Positions 9,031-17,765 of a DNA stretch of 64,000 nucleotides are shown piece by piece; within the stretch, counting starts at the first letter, position 1; every line of letters begins with the position of its first letter. A program made the position numbers and the translations under genes. The notes beneath the pieces were generated by a model. That model ran no database searches and was not told where the DNA came from. It was given only the letters and a program-made list of their open reading frames with translations. Source of the DNA: Candidatus Rhodobacter oscarellae (GTDB taxonomy: Bacteria; Pseudomonadota; Alphaproteobacteria; Rhodobacterales; Rhodobacteraceae); contig NZ_LFTY01000002.1 of the NCBI RefSeq assembly GCF_001078595.1, forward strand, positions 1,864,241 to 1,928,240. Reading direction: 5' to 3'.

Positions 9031-9224
9031 GGCCTGGAGCGGGCGTTTGGACGGGCCAAATCTCTTGCAAGAGATTTGCACTTTCCTTCAAAGGAAAGTT
9101 GGGTCCGCGGCTGGCGAGAGGTTGCGCATAGAGGATCCATTCGGGGCGCGGGAGAGAAACTCTTTCAAGAGTTTCGCAATTTTCTTGCAAGAAAATTGCC
9201 GCGAACCAATGTCCGCTCCAGGCC
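9031..9224. repeat. 194-bp palindrome-rich element, copy A
   Basis: The element is bounded by a perfect 12-bp inverted pair, GGCCTGGAGCGG (9031-9042) and CCGCTCCAGGCC (9213-9224). Inside are four palindromes: 9057-9078 (core CTCTTGCAAGAG), 9080-9099 (arms ACTTTCCTT/AAGGAAAGT), 9156-9175 (arms GAAACTCTT/AAGAGTTTC) and 9177-9198 (core TTTCTTGCAAGAAA). Copies B (13730-13923) and C (59718-59909) share the same order and spacing. It lies between the convergent genes gcrA and the AsmA-like gene, where it could end transcription from both sides. Confidence 0.9.
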
Positions 9225-9246
9225 AACCCGACCGATCGCGCGCCGC

Positions 9247-11256
9247 TTAGTCCCCGCCCAGCAATCCGCGCAGCAACCCGCCCGCCGCGTCCTCAAGCTC
9301 TTTCTCAGCGCGGTTGCGCAGGTCCTCTTTGAGCACCTCGTCGGCGTCATTCAAGCCCTCAAGGTTCGTGCCCAGCTCCTCATTGATGCGGTCGGTCACG
9401 ACGGTTTCGGCCTGCGCCTTCACTGCCTCGACCTCGTCGGCCAGCTCCTGCTCGGCCAGGGCCTCCAGATCCAGCCGGAACTTGGGATCCGCCCAGGTTC
9501 CGCTGATCAAGAGCGGCACGCGCAGCCCGCCATTGCCCTGCCCCTCCAGAAGGGCGGGCACCAGGCGGTATTCCTGCCCCATTGCGCCGATATCGACCAC
9601 GCCCGCGCCCTTGGCGATCAAGAGCGGCGCGCTCAGCACCAGGTCCTCGTTGCGAAGAACGCCGCCCTCTAATGTGAAGCTGCCTGTCATGGCGTCAAAG
9701 ATGGTGCGCGCGCCCTCACCCACATAGGACGCATCCAGGTTGCGCAGCATCCCCACAAGGTCCAGCCCGCGCAGCTCCCCCTGCCCCAGGCTGAGCGCGC
9801 CGTCCCCGGACAGCGAGCGCATCAGCGTGGCCATATCATCGCCGACCGCCAGCACGTTCAGCGTCAGATCGCCACTTGCCAGCACCCGGTCATAGCCCGC
9901 CATCTCCTGCAGCAAAGGCTGCATCGCGATGCCGGCCGCCTGCAGATTCGCGCGCGCCGAGAGTCCGCCGCGGCTGTTGACGACCATGCTCCCGGAGACC
10001 GCGCCGCCATAGGCCGCAAGCTCGCGGATCGTGGTCACAGCCCGCCCATCGGACAGCGCCGTGCGGATGCTGGTGCGCCCAAGCGTCGCCCGCCCCAGGT
10101 CGATACTTTCGGCGGCAAGCACCACATCGGCATCCACCGATTGCAGCGCGCTGACATCGATCCGGTCCGTGGGCCAGCCTGCGCTCGCCGTCGCGGCGCC
10201 CTCTGCCGCGGCGCGCTCCGCCGCGGCACCCGCATCCTCCGCGCCTGCCAGGGCCGAGAAATCCAAGGCCGCCGCCGACAGCTGCGCGGTAACATGCGGA
10301 CGCCCGCCAAGCGCGACATCGGCCGCCCCCACCAGCAGGTTGTGATCCAGCGCGACCGCCGCGTCCCGCAGCGTGATCTTGTCTTCGGTAAAGGTCATGT
10401 CACCCTCAACCGAGATCTTTTGGCCCAAGCCGCGCGGCAGATCTGGGGCCGCCGCGCCGATCAGCGCAAAGAGCGCGCCCTGATCCGCAAGATCCGCGTT
10501 TATGCGCCCGCCCGCGGCCAATGGGCTCAGACCAGAGGCGCCGTCAAAGTCGAGGGACGCCCCACCGACCTTGGCCTGCAGCTCGGTGCCCACCGCGCCG
10601 CCTGTAAGGAACCCAGACAGCGACGCCAGGCGCGCCTCGGCCAAGAAAGCCTGCCCGTTCATGACCGCGCGCAGCGATACCGTGGCCGGGCCGTCAAAGG
10701 CGGGCAAACTGGCCGTCGCATCAATGTCTCTCAGCTCGGTCGTCACGCCTGACGCATGATCGATGAACACAACCCGCCCGCCGGATATCACCGCCTTGTC
10801 GAGCGAGAGCGCCGGAACGCTTGCCTCGCTGCCCGTGGCGCTGGGGGCACCGGTGCTCGCCTCGTCGGCGCTCTGCGCGAGCGCCCAATTGCCGCGCCCG
10901 TCCTTTGCGACCTCCAGAGTGATCCGCGGCGCCTCGGCCTGGACCCGCGTCACCTGGATCGCCCCGCCAAAGAGTGCGCCCCAATCCACCCCGACCGTCA
11001 GCCCCTCGGCCTGCAGCAACGGGCCGCCCTGCCCCCAATCCGCATTGGCGATCGAAACCGCGCCGGTGGAGATGCCAAGCTCCGGCAAGAGCGTGGGGCG
11101 GATGTCGCCAGCGATGGTCAGGTCGCGGCCCGTGGCGGCCTTGAACTGGTCGGAGACAAGCCCGGCGATCCGCTCCGCGGGCAACAAAAACAGCGCCCCC
11201 ACGGCCAGCGCCGCAACGAAGACAACCGCAGTCACAATCCTAAAAATCCAGCGCAT
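9247..11256 (-). CDS. AsmA-family envelope protein
   Basis: AsmA-type protein of 669 residues, a group thought to bridge the periplasm and handle lipid transport or outer-membrane homeostasis. A single N-terminal membrane helix (residues about 5-24, IFRIVTAVVFVAALAVGALF) is followed by the family start PAERIAGLVSDQFKAATGRD and IRPTLLPELGISTG. Later AsmA-C features include RSLSGDGALSLGQGELRG and LRVPLLISGTWADPKFRLD. The C-terminus is an acidic/basic helix rich in Glu and Ala. The ATG at 11256 has GGAG 8 bases before it; the longer open frame to 11403 adds non-conserved residues. A 455-bp gap with a variant repeat and a candidate small RNA lies upstream. Confidence 0.9.
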   Translation of the reverse strand: MRWIFRIVTAVVFVAALAVGALFLLPAERIAGLVSDQFKAATGRDLTIAGDIRPTLLPELGISTGAVSIANADWGQGGPLLQAEGLTVGVDWGALFGGAIQVTRVQAEAPRITLEVAKDGRGNWALAQSADEASTGAPSATGSEASVPALSLDKAVISGGRVVFIDHASGVTTELRDIDATASLPAFDGPATVSLRAVMNGQAFLAEARLASLSGFLTGGAVGTELQAKVGGASLDFDGASGLSPLAAGGRINADLADQGALFALIGAAAPDLPRGLGQKISVEGDMTFTEDKITLRDAAVALDHNLLVGAADVALGGRPHVTAQLSAAALDFSALAGAEDAGAAAERAAAEGAATASAGWPTDRIDVSALQSVDADVVLAAESIDLGRATLGRTSIRTALSDGRAVTTIRELAAYGGAVSGSMVVNSRGGLSARANLQAAGIAMQPLLQEMAGYDRVLASGDLTLNVLAVGDDMATLMRSLSGDGALSLGQGELRGLDLVGMLRNLDASYVGEGARTIFDAMTGSFTLEGGVLRNEDLVLSAPLLIAKGAGVVDIGAMGQEYRLVPALLEGQGNGGLRVPLLISGTWADPKFRLDLEALAEQELADEVEAVKAQAETVVTDRINEELGTNLEGLNDADEVLKEDLRNRAEKELEDAAGGLLRGLLGGD

Positions 11257-11350
11257 TCTGCTCACTCCGCCGCTGTTTTGGTTAGGATAGCGCGGATTGG
11301 CGGCGTCACAAGGAAACAATGCGAGAGCGCTCTGGGAAGCCGCAGTGTTT

Positions 11351-11649
11351 GGCCTGGAGCGGGCGTTGCCAACATGCACGACCCTGACAGCGCTTGCCGA
11401 CACCAGACACTACAGAATCCTAGCAATGCAACCGCCCGAGCTTGCCTCGGGCAGCGGCCGACCTCCCCCAGGAGGCCGCTTTTGCAACGTCGCATACCAA
11501 TGAAACGATTGCGTTTATCAGAACCGGACGACATGCGGAGATGATGCGCAAGCGACCTCCAGGTCGGCTGCTGCCCGCGTTGCGCTTGGTTCAAGGGGGA
11601 GGCCCCGAGTCAAGTCCGGGGCGGCGGGTTCTAATACCCGCTCCAGGCC
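11351..11649. repeat. 299-bp segment bounded by the repeat-family ends
   Basis: GGCCTGGAGCGGG at 11351-11363 is matched by its exact reverse complement at 11637-11649. The left end is identical over the first 15 bases to copy A (GGCCTGGAGCGGGCG). None of the four internal palindromes of copies A-C is present. Either the ends recur independently of the core, or this is an element with different cargo. Confidence 0.6.
11427..11484 (+). ncRNA. candidate small RNA 3' end with intrinsic terminator
   Basis: Two adjacent hairpins are seen on the plus strand. The first has arms GCCCGAG/CTCGGGC (about 11429-11447). The second has outer arms AGCGGCC/GGCCGCT with an inner CCTCC...GGAGG (about 11452-11480) and is followed by TTTT. 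The minus strand has no T run here, so it reads as a plus-strand terminator. No plus-strand gene precedes it; the upstream genes on both sides are on the minus strand. The CCTCCCCC loop region would be complementary to a Shine-Dalgarno, as in several alphaproteobacterial trans-acting small RNAs. A weak TTGCCG at 11394-11399 might be a -35 element. The 5' end is unknown. Confidence 0.35.
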
Positions 11650-11711
11650 ATAAGCAACCAACCCCGCGCAATCGATGCCAGACAACCCAAGCCGACAAAA
11701 AAGCGAGCCAA

Positions 11712-12212
11712 TCACAACCCCGCCGAGCCATTCGGGCAGTGCTTGCGCACCTCCCGGTCGCGCAGCGCGGTAGCCACCAGCATGCAGCGGTTGCGCGCCT
11801 CGTAGTAATAGCCGCGCGCATACCAGCCCACCGCCGCAGCTTCGTCACCATAGGACAACAACCAGGCGCCGCGCAGGTACTTCGTCCCCCATTCCAGGTT
11901 GGTATCCGCATCCAGCAGGTTCGCGTTCGCGCCCTGGAACCCGATCCCGCGTGCGGTCTCTGGCAGGATCTGCATCATCCCCCAGTAGGGCCCGTTGCGG
12001 GCCCCGGCGCGGTAGTCGCTCTCGCGTTGGATCACCCGGTGCAGCAGGCTGCACGGGATGTCGTAATGGTCGGCCCATTTATTGACCAGCGCGCGCGTGG
12101 CCTGGCTCTCGCCGGGGTAGAGCGGCGGGTTGAACTCCTGCGCCACTGTCGGCTCGGGCGCGCCGCGCCCGCAGGCGGCCATCAGCAAGCAGATCAGCAG
12201 CATCCGTTTCAT
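11712..12212 (-). CDS. lipoprotein with lytic transglycosylase (SLT) domain
   Basis: A 166-residue lipoprotein with a short signal peptide ending in the lipobox LMAAC (C14 modified). The soluble-lytic-transglycosylase fold follows: [13 protein letters not shown] with the catalytic Glu at E64, then [19 protein letters not shown] and the [13 protein letters not shown] segment. It should cleave peptidoglycan to 1,6-anhydromuropeptides from a membrane-anchored position. The domain is compact and lacks the superhelical part of Slt70. GGAAGGA precedes the ATG. It diverges from rimO, with only 44 bp between start codons. Confidence 0.88.
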   Translation of the reverse strand: MKRMLLICLLMAACGRGAPEPTVAQEFNPPLYPGESQATRALVNKWADHYDIPCSLLHRVIQRESDYRAGARNGPYWGMMQILPETARGIGFQGANANLLDADTNLEWGTKYLRGAWLLSYGDEAAAVGWYARGYYYEARNRCMLVATALRDREVRKHCPNGSAGL

Positions 12213-12256
12213 GTCGGTCCTTCCCCTTGGGCCGCAGGGCCCCTATAGCGGGCCCC

Positions 12257-13639
12257 ATGTCGCAGAACCCACCCGATCTTCGCCCCGACTTGGCTAATGC
12301 GCGCGTCCCGCGCGACGCAGGTACCACATCCGGCGCCGCCCGCAGAGAGGACCAGCCCACCATCGGCATGGTCTCGCTTGGCTGCCCCAAGGCGCTGGTC
12401 GACAGCGAGCGCATCCTGACGCGGCTGCGCGCCGAGGGCTATGGCATCTCGCCGGACTACCAGGGCGCGGACGCGGTGGTGGTGAACACCTGCGGGTTCT
12501 TGGATTCGGCCAAGGCGGAAAGCCTGGGCGCCATCGGTGAGGCCATCGCCGAGAACGGGCGGGTGATCGTGACCGGGTGCCTGGGCGCGGAGCCTGAATA
12601 CATCACCGGCGCGCATCCCCAGGTGCTGGCGGTGACCGGCCCGCATCAATACGAGCAGGTTCTGGACGCGGTGCATGCCGCCGTGCCGCCCAGCCCGGAC
12701 CCTTTCGTGGACCTCTTGCCGGCCAGCGGCGTCAGCCTGACCCCAAGGCACTATAGTTACCTAAAGATTTCAGAGGGCTGCAACCACAAGTGCAAGTTCT
12801 GCATCATCCCCGATATGCGCGGCCGGCTGGTCTCGCGCCCGCAGGCGGCGGTGCTGCGGGAGGCGCAGCGGCTGGTCGAGGCCGGGGTGAAGGAACTGTT
12901 GGTGATCAGCCAGGACACCTCTGCCTATGGGACGGATCTAAAGGACCGCGACCACAAGACCCCGTTCGTGCCCCTGGCCGAGGCCTTAGGAGAGCTGGGC
13001 GTCTGGGTGCGACTGCACTATGTCTATCCCTACCCGCATGTGGCTGAGGTCGTGCCGCTGATGGCCGAGGGCAAGATCCTGCCCTATCTCGACATCCCCT
13101 TCCAGCACGCCGACCCGGGGGTGCTGCGCCGCATGGCCCGCCCCGCGGCGGCTGAGAAAACACTGGAGCGCATCGCCGAGTGGCGCGCCATCTGCCCCGA
13201 GATCGCGCTGCGCTCGACCTTCATCGTGGGCTACCCCGGCGAGACCGAGGCCGAGTTCCAGGTGCTGCTGGACTGGCTGGACGAGGCCCAGCTGGACCGC
13301 GTGGGCTGCTTTCAATACGAGGACGTGGCGGGGGCGCGGTCCAACGCGCTGCCCGATCACGTCCTGGACGAGATCAAGCAAGACCGCTGGGATCGGTTCA
13401 TGGCCAAGGCGCAGGCGATCTCGGAGGCCAAGCTTGCCGCCAAGGTGGGCCAGCGCCTGCAGGTGATCGTCGATGAGGTGGACGAAGACGCCGCCACCTG
13501 CCGCACCACGGCGGACGCCCCGGAGATCGACGGGAACCTCTTCATTGATGAGGCGATCGAGGGGCTGGCCCCTGGGGACATCCTCACCGTGGAGGTGGAC
13601 GAGGCCGGGGAGTACGACCTGTGGGGCCGCCGGTTGTAA
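12257..13639 (+). CDS. rimO: ribosomal protein S12 methylthiotransferase RimO
   Basis: Radical-SAM enzyme that adds a methylthio group to the conserved Asp of ribosomal protein S12. The N-terminal UPF0004 domain has its three cluster cysteines in SLGCPKA, NTCGFLD and GCLGAE. The radical-SAM motif CNHKCKFC lies in the middle, followed by [12 protein letters not shown], typical of RimO rather than MiaB. A C-terminal TRAM domain (about 400-460) ends with EYDLWGRRL. The ATG at 12257 gives 460 residues; a GTG-type start at 12227 would add ten residues of no clear conservation. It converges on der, with repeat copy B between them. Confidence 0.96.
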   Translation: MSQNPPDLRPDLANARVPRDAGTTSGAARREDQPTIGMVSLGCPKALVDSERILTRLRAEGYGISPDYQGADAVVVNTCGFLDSAKAESLGAIGEAIAENGRVIVTGCLGAEPEYITGAHPQVLAVTGPHQYEQVLDAVHAAVPPSPDPFVDLLPASGVSLTPRHYSYLKISEGCNHKCKFCIIPDMRGRLVSRPQAAVLREAQRLVEAGVKELLVISQDTSAYGTDLKDRDHKTPFVPLAEALGELGVWVRLHYVYPYPHVAEVVPLMAEGKILPYLDIPFQHADPGVLRRMARPAAAEKTLERIAEWRAICPEIALRSTFIVGYPGETEAEFQVLLDWLDEAQLDRVGCFQYEDVAGARSNALPDHVLDEIKQDRWDRFMAKAQAISEAKLAAKVGQRLQVIVDEVDEDAATCRTTADAPEIDGNLFIDEAIEGLAPGDILTVEVDEAGEYDLWGRRL

Positions 13640-13942
13640 CGCATCGCCCGTGGCATGCGTTCGGCTCTTTTGAGCTCCAGTGCAGTGCTCATTGCTCATA
13701 GTCGGCGCGAAGGGGCGGTATCTAAGGTTGGCCTGAAGCGGGCGTTTGGACGGGCCAAATCTCTTGCAAGAGATTTGCACTTTCCTTCCAAGGAAAGTGG
13801 GCGCGCGCGCCGGTAAGAGGGTGGAATAGAGCGATCATTTCGGGGCGCGCTGAAGAAACTCTTGGAAGAGTTTCGCAATTTTCTTGCAAGAAAATTGCGG
13901 CGCACCAATGCCCGCGTCAGGCCAAAAGCAGGCGACCGCTTG
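13640..13942. other. gene-free stretch between convergent rimO and der
   Basis: These 303 bases hold repeat copy B (13730-13923). The first 90 bases show no gene, promoter or terminator that I can support. Confidence 0.7.
13730..13923. repeat. 194-bp palindrome-rich element, copy B
   Basis: Same length and internal order as copy A. It begins GGCCTGAAGCGGGCGTTTGG and ends CCAATGCCCGCGTCAGGCC, an imperfect terminal inverted repeat of about 20 bp. Four palindromes follow in the same positions, two perfect with a CTTGCAAG core and two with 2-base spacers (ACTTTCCTT-CC-AAGGAAAGT and GAAACTCTT-GG-AAGAGTTTC). Where copies differ, changes often sit in the palindrome spacer, leaving pairing intact. 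It lies between convergent rimO and der. Confidence 0.9.
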
Positions 13943-15376
13943 TCACTCGTCCGCGCGGCCCTTCCCCAGATGTTTCCGCAGGCGCGAGGGCGTCGATTTC
14001 TTGCGGTTCTTGTAGGGGTTCTTGTCGCCCTGCCCGCGCACGGTCAGCCGGATCGGCGTGCCGGGCATGTCGAAATCCTCGCGCAACCCGTTGACGAGGT
14101 AACGCGAGTAGCTTTCCGGCACCTTGTCGGGGTGGCTGCACATCACAACGAAGCCAGGCGGGCGGGTCTTGGCCTGGGTCATGTAGCGCATCTTGATGCG
14201 CCGCCCGCCGGGTGCGGGGGGCGGGTGCGCCTCCAGCATGCCGGTCAGCCATTGGTTCAACCGCGCCGTCGCCACGCGGCGGTTCCAGACCTCATGCGCC
14301 TTCAGCACCGCCGCCTGCAGGCGGTCCAGCCCGCGCCCGGTCAGCGCCGACACGGTGACAAGAGGCGCGCCGCGCAGCTGCGGCAGGAGCCGCTCGAAGG
14401 CCTCGCGCAGCTCGTTCAGCTTGGCCTGCTTGTTGTCCTCGGCGTCCCACTTGTTGACCGCGACCACCACGGCGCGGCCCTCGCGCTCGGCCAGGTCGGC
14501 GATGCGCAGGTCCTGCTGCTCAAAGGGGATCGCGGCGTCCAGCAGAACCACCACCACCTCGGCGAACTTCACCGCGCGCAGCCCGTCTGAGACCGAGAGC
14601 TTCTCGAGCTTTTCCTGCACGCGCGCCTTCTTGCGCATGCCCGCGGTGTCAAAGATGCGCATCTCGCGCCCGCCCCATTCGGCGGTGACCGAGATGGCGT
14701 CGCGGGTGATCCCGGCCTCGGGGCCGGTCAGCAGGCGGTCCTCGCCGAGGATCTTGTTGATCAGCGTGGACTTACCCGCATTGGGGCGCCCCACAACGGC
14801 GATCTGGAGCGGCTTCATCGGCCCTTGCGGGTCCTCCTCGGCATCCACATCCGTTTCGGGCTCGTCATCCACCGGGGTCAGCGTCTCGATGATGGGCAGG
14901 AGCGCGGTGTAGAGGTCGGTCATCCCCTCGCCATGCTCAGCCGAGATCCGCAGGGGCTCGCCCAGCCCCAGCCCATAGGCGTCCAGCACGCCCGCCTCGG
15001 CCGCGGCGCCCTCGACCTTGTTGGCGCCCACGATCACGTGGCGCGCCCGGCGGCGCAGGATGTCGGCAAAGACCTGGTCCGCGGGCAGCACGCCGGCGCG
15101 GGCGTCCACCAGGAACAGGCAGATGTCGGCCATATCCACCGCGCGCTCGGTCAGCGCACGCATCCGGCCCTGCAGGCTCTCGTCGGTGGCCTCCTCGAGC
15201 CCGGCCGTGTCGATCACCGTAAAGCGCAGGTCGACCAGGCGGGCCGCGCCCTCGCGCAGGTCGCGCGTCACGCCCGGCTGGTCATCGACCAGCGCCAGGC
15301 GCTTGCCAACAAGGCGGTTGAACAGCGTGGACTTGCCCACATTGGGGCGCCCCACAATGGCGAGAGTGAACGACAT
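13943..15376 (-). CDS. der: ribosome-associated GTPase Der
   Basis: Tandem GTPase (EngA/Der) needed for late 50S ribosomal subunit assembly. Domain 1 has the P-loop GRPNVGKST (residues 8-16), the DTAGLEE switch-II and NKVEG base-recognition motif. Domain 2 has GRPNAGKST near residue 199, DTAGMR and NKWD. A KH-like domain spans about 370-455, with a basic tail ([19 protein letters not shown]). An acidic linker ([15 protein letters not shown]) joins the two G domains. It is the last gene of yfgM-bamB-der, starting 60 bp after bamB, the same order as in E. coli. Confidence 0.97.
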   Translation of the reverse strand: MSFTLAIVGRPNVGKSTLFNRLVGKRLALVDDQPGVTRDLREGAARLVDLRFTVIDTAGLEEATDESLQGRMRALTERAVDMADICLFLVDARAGVLPADQVFADILRRRARHVIVGANKVEGAAAEAGVLDAYGLGLGEPLRISAEHGEGMTDLYTALLPIIETLTPVDDEPETDVDAEEDPQGPMKPLQIAVVGRPNAGKSTLINKILGEDRLLTGPEAGITRDAISVTAEWGGREMRIFDTAGMRKKARVQEKLEKLSVSDGLRAVKFAEVVVVLLDAAIPFEQQDLRIADLAEREGRAVVVAVNKWDAEDNKQAKLNELREAFERLLPQLRGAPLVTVSALTGRGLDRLQAAVLKAHEVWNRRVATARLNQWLTGMLEAHPPPAPGGRRIKMRYMTQAKTRPPGFVVMCSHPDKVPESYSRYLVNGLREDFDMPGTPIRLTVRGQGDKNPYKNRKKSTPSRLRKHLGKGRADE

Positions 15377-15436
15377 GAGAGCCTCGAGACATCGCGCCCA
15401 TGCGGCGCAAGACGCGGCTTATAACGCGCTTTTTTC

Positions 15437-16792
15437 CTAACGGAAAGCGTGCAATTGACCGCGCCCCGACAGCACGTAGAGCGTGCCGCTGGCCACGGCC
15501 ATACCGCTGGCCGCGCCGCCCGGGATCGCGGTCGTGCTCAGCTCGGCGCCGGTCTCGGGGTCATAGGCGGTCAGGTTGCCATTATCGGAGGCCACCCAAA
15601 GCCGGTCCCCGGCCAGAAGCGGGCCGTAATGGGCAAAGATCGCCTTGGCCCGGCGCGCGCGCTCGCGCTTCAGGAAGGGCAGCTCGGTGCCCCAGATCTT
15701 CTCGCCGGTCTCGGCGGAGAGCCGCACCAGCTCCGATTGGTCCGAGATGAAGAACACAGAGCCGCCCGCCACCGAGATCGAGCCCAGCGCGCCGTCCCGT
15801 GCGGTCCAGATCCGCTCGCCCGAATGCAGGCTAAGCGCCACGGCCCGGCCCGACTGGTTGCCGGTGTAAATGACGTCGCCCGAGACCACCGGGTCGGCGG
15901 CGATATCCGTGATCAGCGCGTAGGCGCGCCCCTTACGCCTGCCAGAGACCGCCGAGCCCCAAAGCCGCACCCCGCCTTGGCGCAGCGCGGCCACCAGCTC
16001 GCCCGAGCCGAACGGGAAGATCGCCACACGCTCGGTCACCGCGGGCGCGGCTCCGCCCACAATGCCAGAGACGTCCGGCGTGCCGGGGATCTGCCACTTC
16101 ACGCGCCCGGTCTCGGCGTCGATCGCCCAGGCCCGGTTGTCGCGCCCAACGGCGTAGACAAGCCCGCCCGCCACGGTCGGCGCGGCGGTTGCCGGCGCGT
16201 CGAGGTTCTGCCGCCAAAGCTCGCGGCCAGTTGCGGCCTCCAGCGCCACAACCTCGCCAAAGCCCGTGGTCGCGAAGACCGCGCCGTCCGCGGTGGCAAC
16301 GCCGCCGCCCGAGGCGTCCTGCTCGCGCTCCTCCGGCGGCACAAGACTGGCCGACCAAAGCTGCGCGCCCGCGGTGGAGACCGCGGTCAGCCGCGACTGG
16401 CTGTCCAGCGTGAAGACGCGCCCATCCGCGACCACAGGGTCGCCGGTAATGCGGTGCTTGCGGCTGTTGCCCTGGCCGATATTGGCCGTCCAGATCAGCG
16501 ACGGTGCCGCACTGAGCGCCGGGTTCTCCGAGAGATGCGTGGCGCTGCCGCCGGGATGCGTCCAGGCGTCGCCGCTGCTGGTCGCGGGCGGGGTGAAGGA
16601 GATGTCGATCTCTGGCAGCGCACCATCCAAGGATGACAGCGTCTGCACCGAGGGCGCGGAGTTGGGCGCGCGCACCGAAAGGCGCTCGCCCTCAAGGATC
16701 ACGACGTCATCGCTGCATCCCGCCAGGAGCAGCGCGCTGGCCAAGGCCAAGGAAAGACCCACGCCGGCCCTATTCACCCTCATGCGTTCCAT
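15437..16792 (-). CDS. bamB: outer-membrane assembly lipoprotein BamB
   Basis: PQQ-like beta-propeller lipoprotein of the BAM complex, which inserts beta-barrel proteins into the outer membrane. The signal peptide ends at LLLAGC (C26 lipidated). A disordered segment (about 27-90) is followed by repeated propeller blades with motifs such as ALEAATGRELWRQ, AIDAETGRVKWQI and RLSAETGEKIWGT. Length 451 is slightly longer than E. coli BamB because of the N-terminal spacer. An ATG three codons downstream (16783) with GGAA in front is an alternative start. It lies between yfgM-like and der genes in the same direction, which supports the assignment. Confidence 0.92.
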   Translation of the reverse strand: MERMRVNRAGVGLSLALASALLLAGCSDDVVILEGERLSVRAPNSAPSVQTLSSLDGALPEIDISFTPPATSSGDAWTHPGGSATHLSENPALSAAPSLIWTANIGQGNSRKHRITGDPVVADGRVFTLDSQSRLTAVSTAGAQLWSASLVPPEEREQDASGGGVATADGAVFATTGFGEVVALEAATGRELWRQNLDAPATAAPTVAGGLVYAVGRDNRAWAIDAETGRVKWQIPGTPDVSGIVGGAAPAVTERVAIFPFGSGELVAALRQGGVRLWGSAVSGRRKGRAYALITDIAADPVVSGDVIYTGNQSGRAVALSLHSGERIWTARDGALGSISVAGGSVFFISDQSELVRLSAETGEKIWGTELPFLKRERARRAKAIFAHYGPLLAGDRLWVASDNGNLTAYDPETGAELSTTAIPGGAASGMAVASGTLYVLSGRGQLHAFR

Positions 16793-16869
16793 TGTCGCTG
16801 CCGCTCCCCACCTGCACCGGATCGCCCCGGTCTAACATATAACTCTACCGCCGTGCCATGCTGCCGCGT

Positions 16870-17529
16870 TCACGACGGCTCCAGCGTGCCCCCCAGGGCC
16901 ACAATCAACTGCCGTGCGCGCAGGCGCAAGCCCTCGGTCGCCTCGATGTCGCTGACCAGCGCCTGCAGGCGCGTGATCGCCGCGGCGCTGTCGCCCTTCT
17001 GAACCTCGGCGATGGCGATCTGCTCCTCGGCCAGGGTGCGAAAGGCGCCGCCGGGGCGCGTCAGGTTGGCCAGGGCCGAGATGCGCGCGTCCGGCTCGGT
17101 GCTGCCCGCCGTCAGGATGGCGTGCTTGAGCGTCGCCAGGTCGCGGTACAGCTGCGCGTGGGAGGCGTCGTTGATGATGGCCTCCAGCGCGGCGGCGGCG
17201 GCGGCGGGATCGTCGGCCGCCAGCGCCTCGGAGGCCGCCAGCATGGACACGATCGGGGCCGCGGCATCCGCGTCTTCGACGCCTTGCAGGATGTCCAAAC
17301 GCGCGGCGCCGGCCTCGGCCTCTAGCGCTGCCAGGATGGCATCGCCGCGCGCCTGCGCGGCCGCCCGGTCCTGCGCCTTGCGGTACTCGTTATAGGCCGC
17401 CCCTGCGACCAGCACCACGACGGCCAAGATGGCGATCCAGCCGTAGCGCCGCATATAACCGAACAGGCGCTCGCGGCGCACCTCTTCGCTGACTTCTTCG
17501 ATAAAGCTGTCGGTCTCGCTCAACGACAT
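16870..17529 (-). CDS. YfgM-like TPR membrane protein
   Basis: A 219-residue protein with one membrane helix (about residues 31-47, WIAILAVVVLVAGAAYN) and a periplasmic, Ala-rich helical domain that reads as tetratricopeptide-like. E. coli YfgM, encoded upstream of bamB and der, is an ancillary SecYEG/PpiD partner in periplasmic chaperone work; the same gene order here supports a homologous role. The ATG at 17529 has GGAGA just 1-2 bases upstream, a tight spacing. It diverges from the RND adaptor gene, and an operator-like inverted repeat lies in the shared intergenic region. Confidence 0.8.
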   Translation of the reverse strand: MSLSETDSFIEEVSEEVRRERLFGYMRRYGWIAILAVVVLVAGAAYNEYRKAQDRAAAQARGDAILAALEAEAGAARLDILQGVEDADAAAPIVSMLAASEALAADDPAAAAAALEAIINDASHAQLYRDLATLKHAILTAGSTEPDARISALANLTRPGGAFRTLAEEQIAIAEVQKGDSAAAITRLQALVSDIEATEGLRLRARQLIVALGGTLEPS

Positions 17530-17629
17530 TCTCCGAGCTGGGTTTTCACCCTCTTACACGCAAGCAATTCCCCTTGCCAAGGGCGGGCCTGGCCTGCGGC
17601 AAGCCGTGCCTTGCGGCCAATTTCAGAAA

Positions 17630-17654
17630 AGTTTAAACTGAACTGAACAGTTTA
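17630..17654. promoter_or_regulatory. operator-like overlapping palindromes between yfgM and the RND genes
   Basis: AGTTTAAACT (17630-17639) is a perfect palindrome, and it overlaps a second inverted pair, TAAACTG (17634-17640) and CAGTTTA (17648-17654), with a 7-base spacer. The site lies about 110 bp ahead of the adaptor start and 100 bp ahead of yfgM, in an otherwise GC-rich gap. Efflux operons are often controlled by TetR- or MarR-type repressors at such sites; no regulator gene is adjacent. Confidence 0.4.
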
Positions 17655-17765
17655 GCGTATTGCAGCGTGAGTTTTCCGGCTATTGCCCCTTGTGACTGAG
17701 GAGTAAGCGCATATGTCCGCCGGATAGATTTACGCTACGTCCCAGAACGGGTTGAGAGGTCCAGG

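Larger units (their letters stand above)
11257..11711. other. gene-free stretch with variant repeat ends and a candidate small RNA
   Basis: No convincing gene lies in these 455 bases. They hold a 13-bp perfect inverted pair (11351-11363 GGCCTGGAGCGGG and 11637-11649 CCCGCTCCAGGCC), the same ends as repeat copy A but with unrelated DNA between. Within it are two plus-strand hairpins, the second followed by a T run (see 11427-11484). The remainder (11257-11350, 11485-11636) shows no clear signal. Confidence 0.6.
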
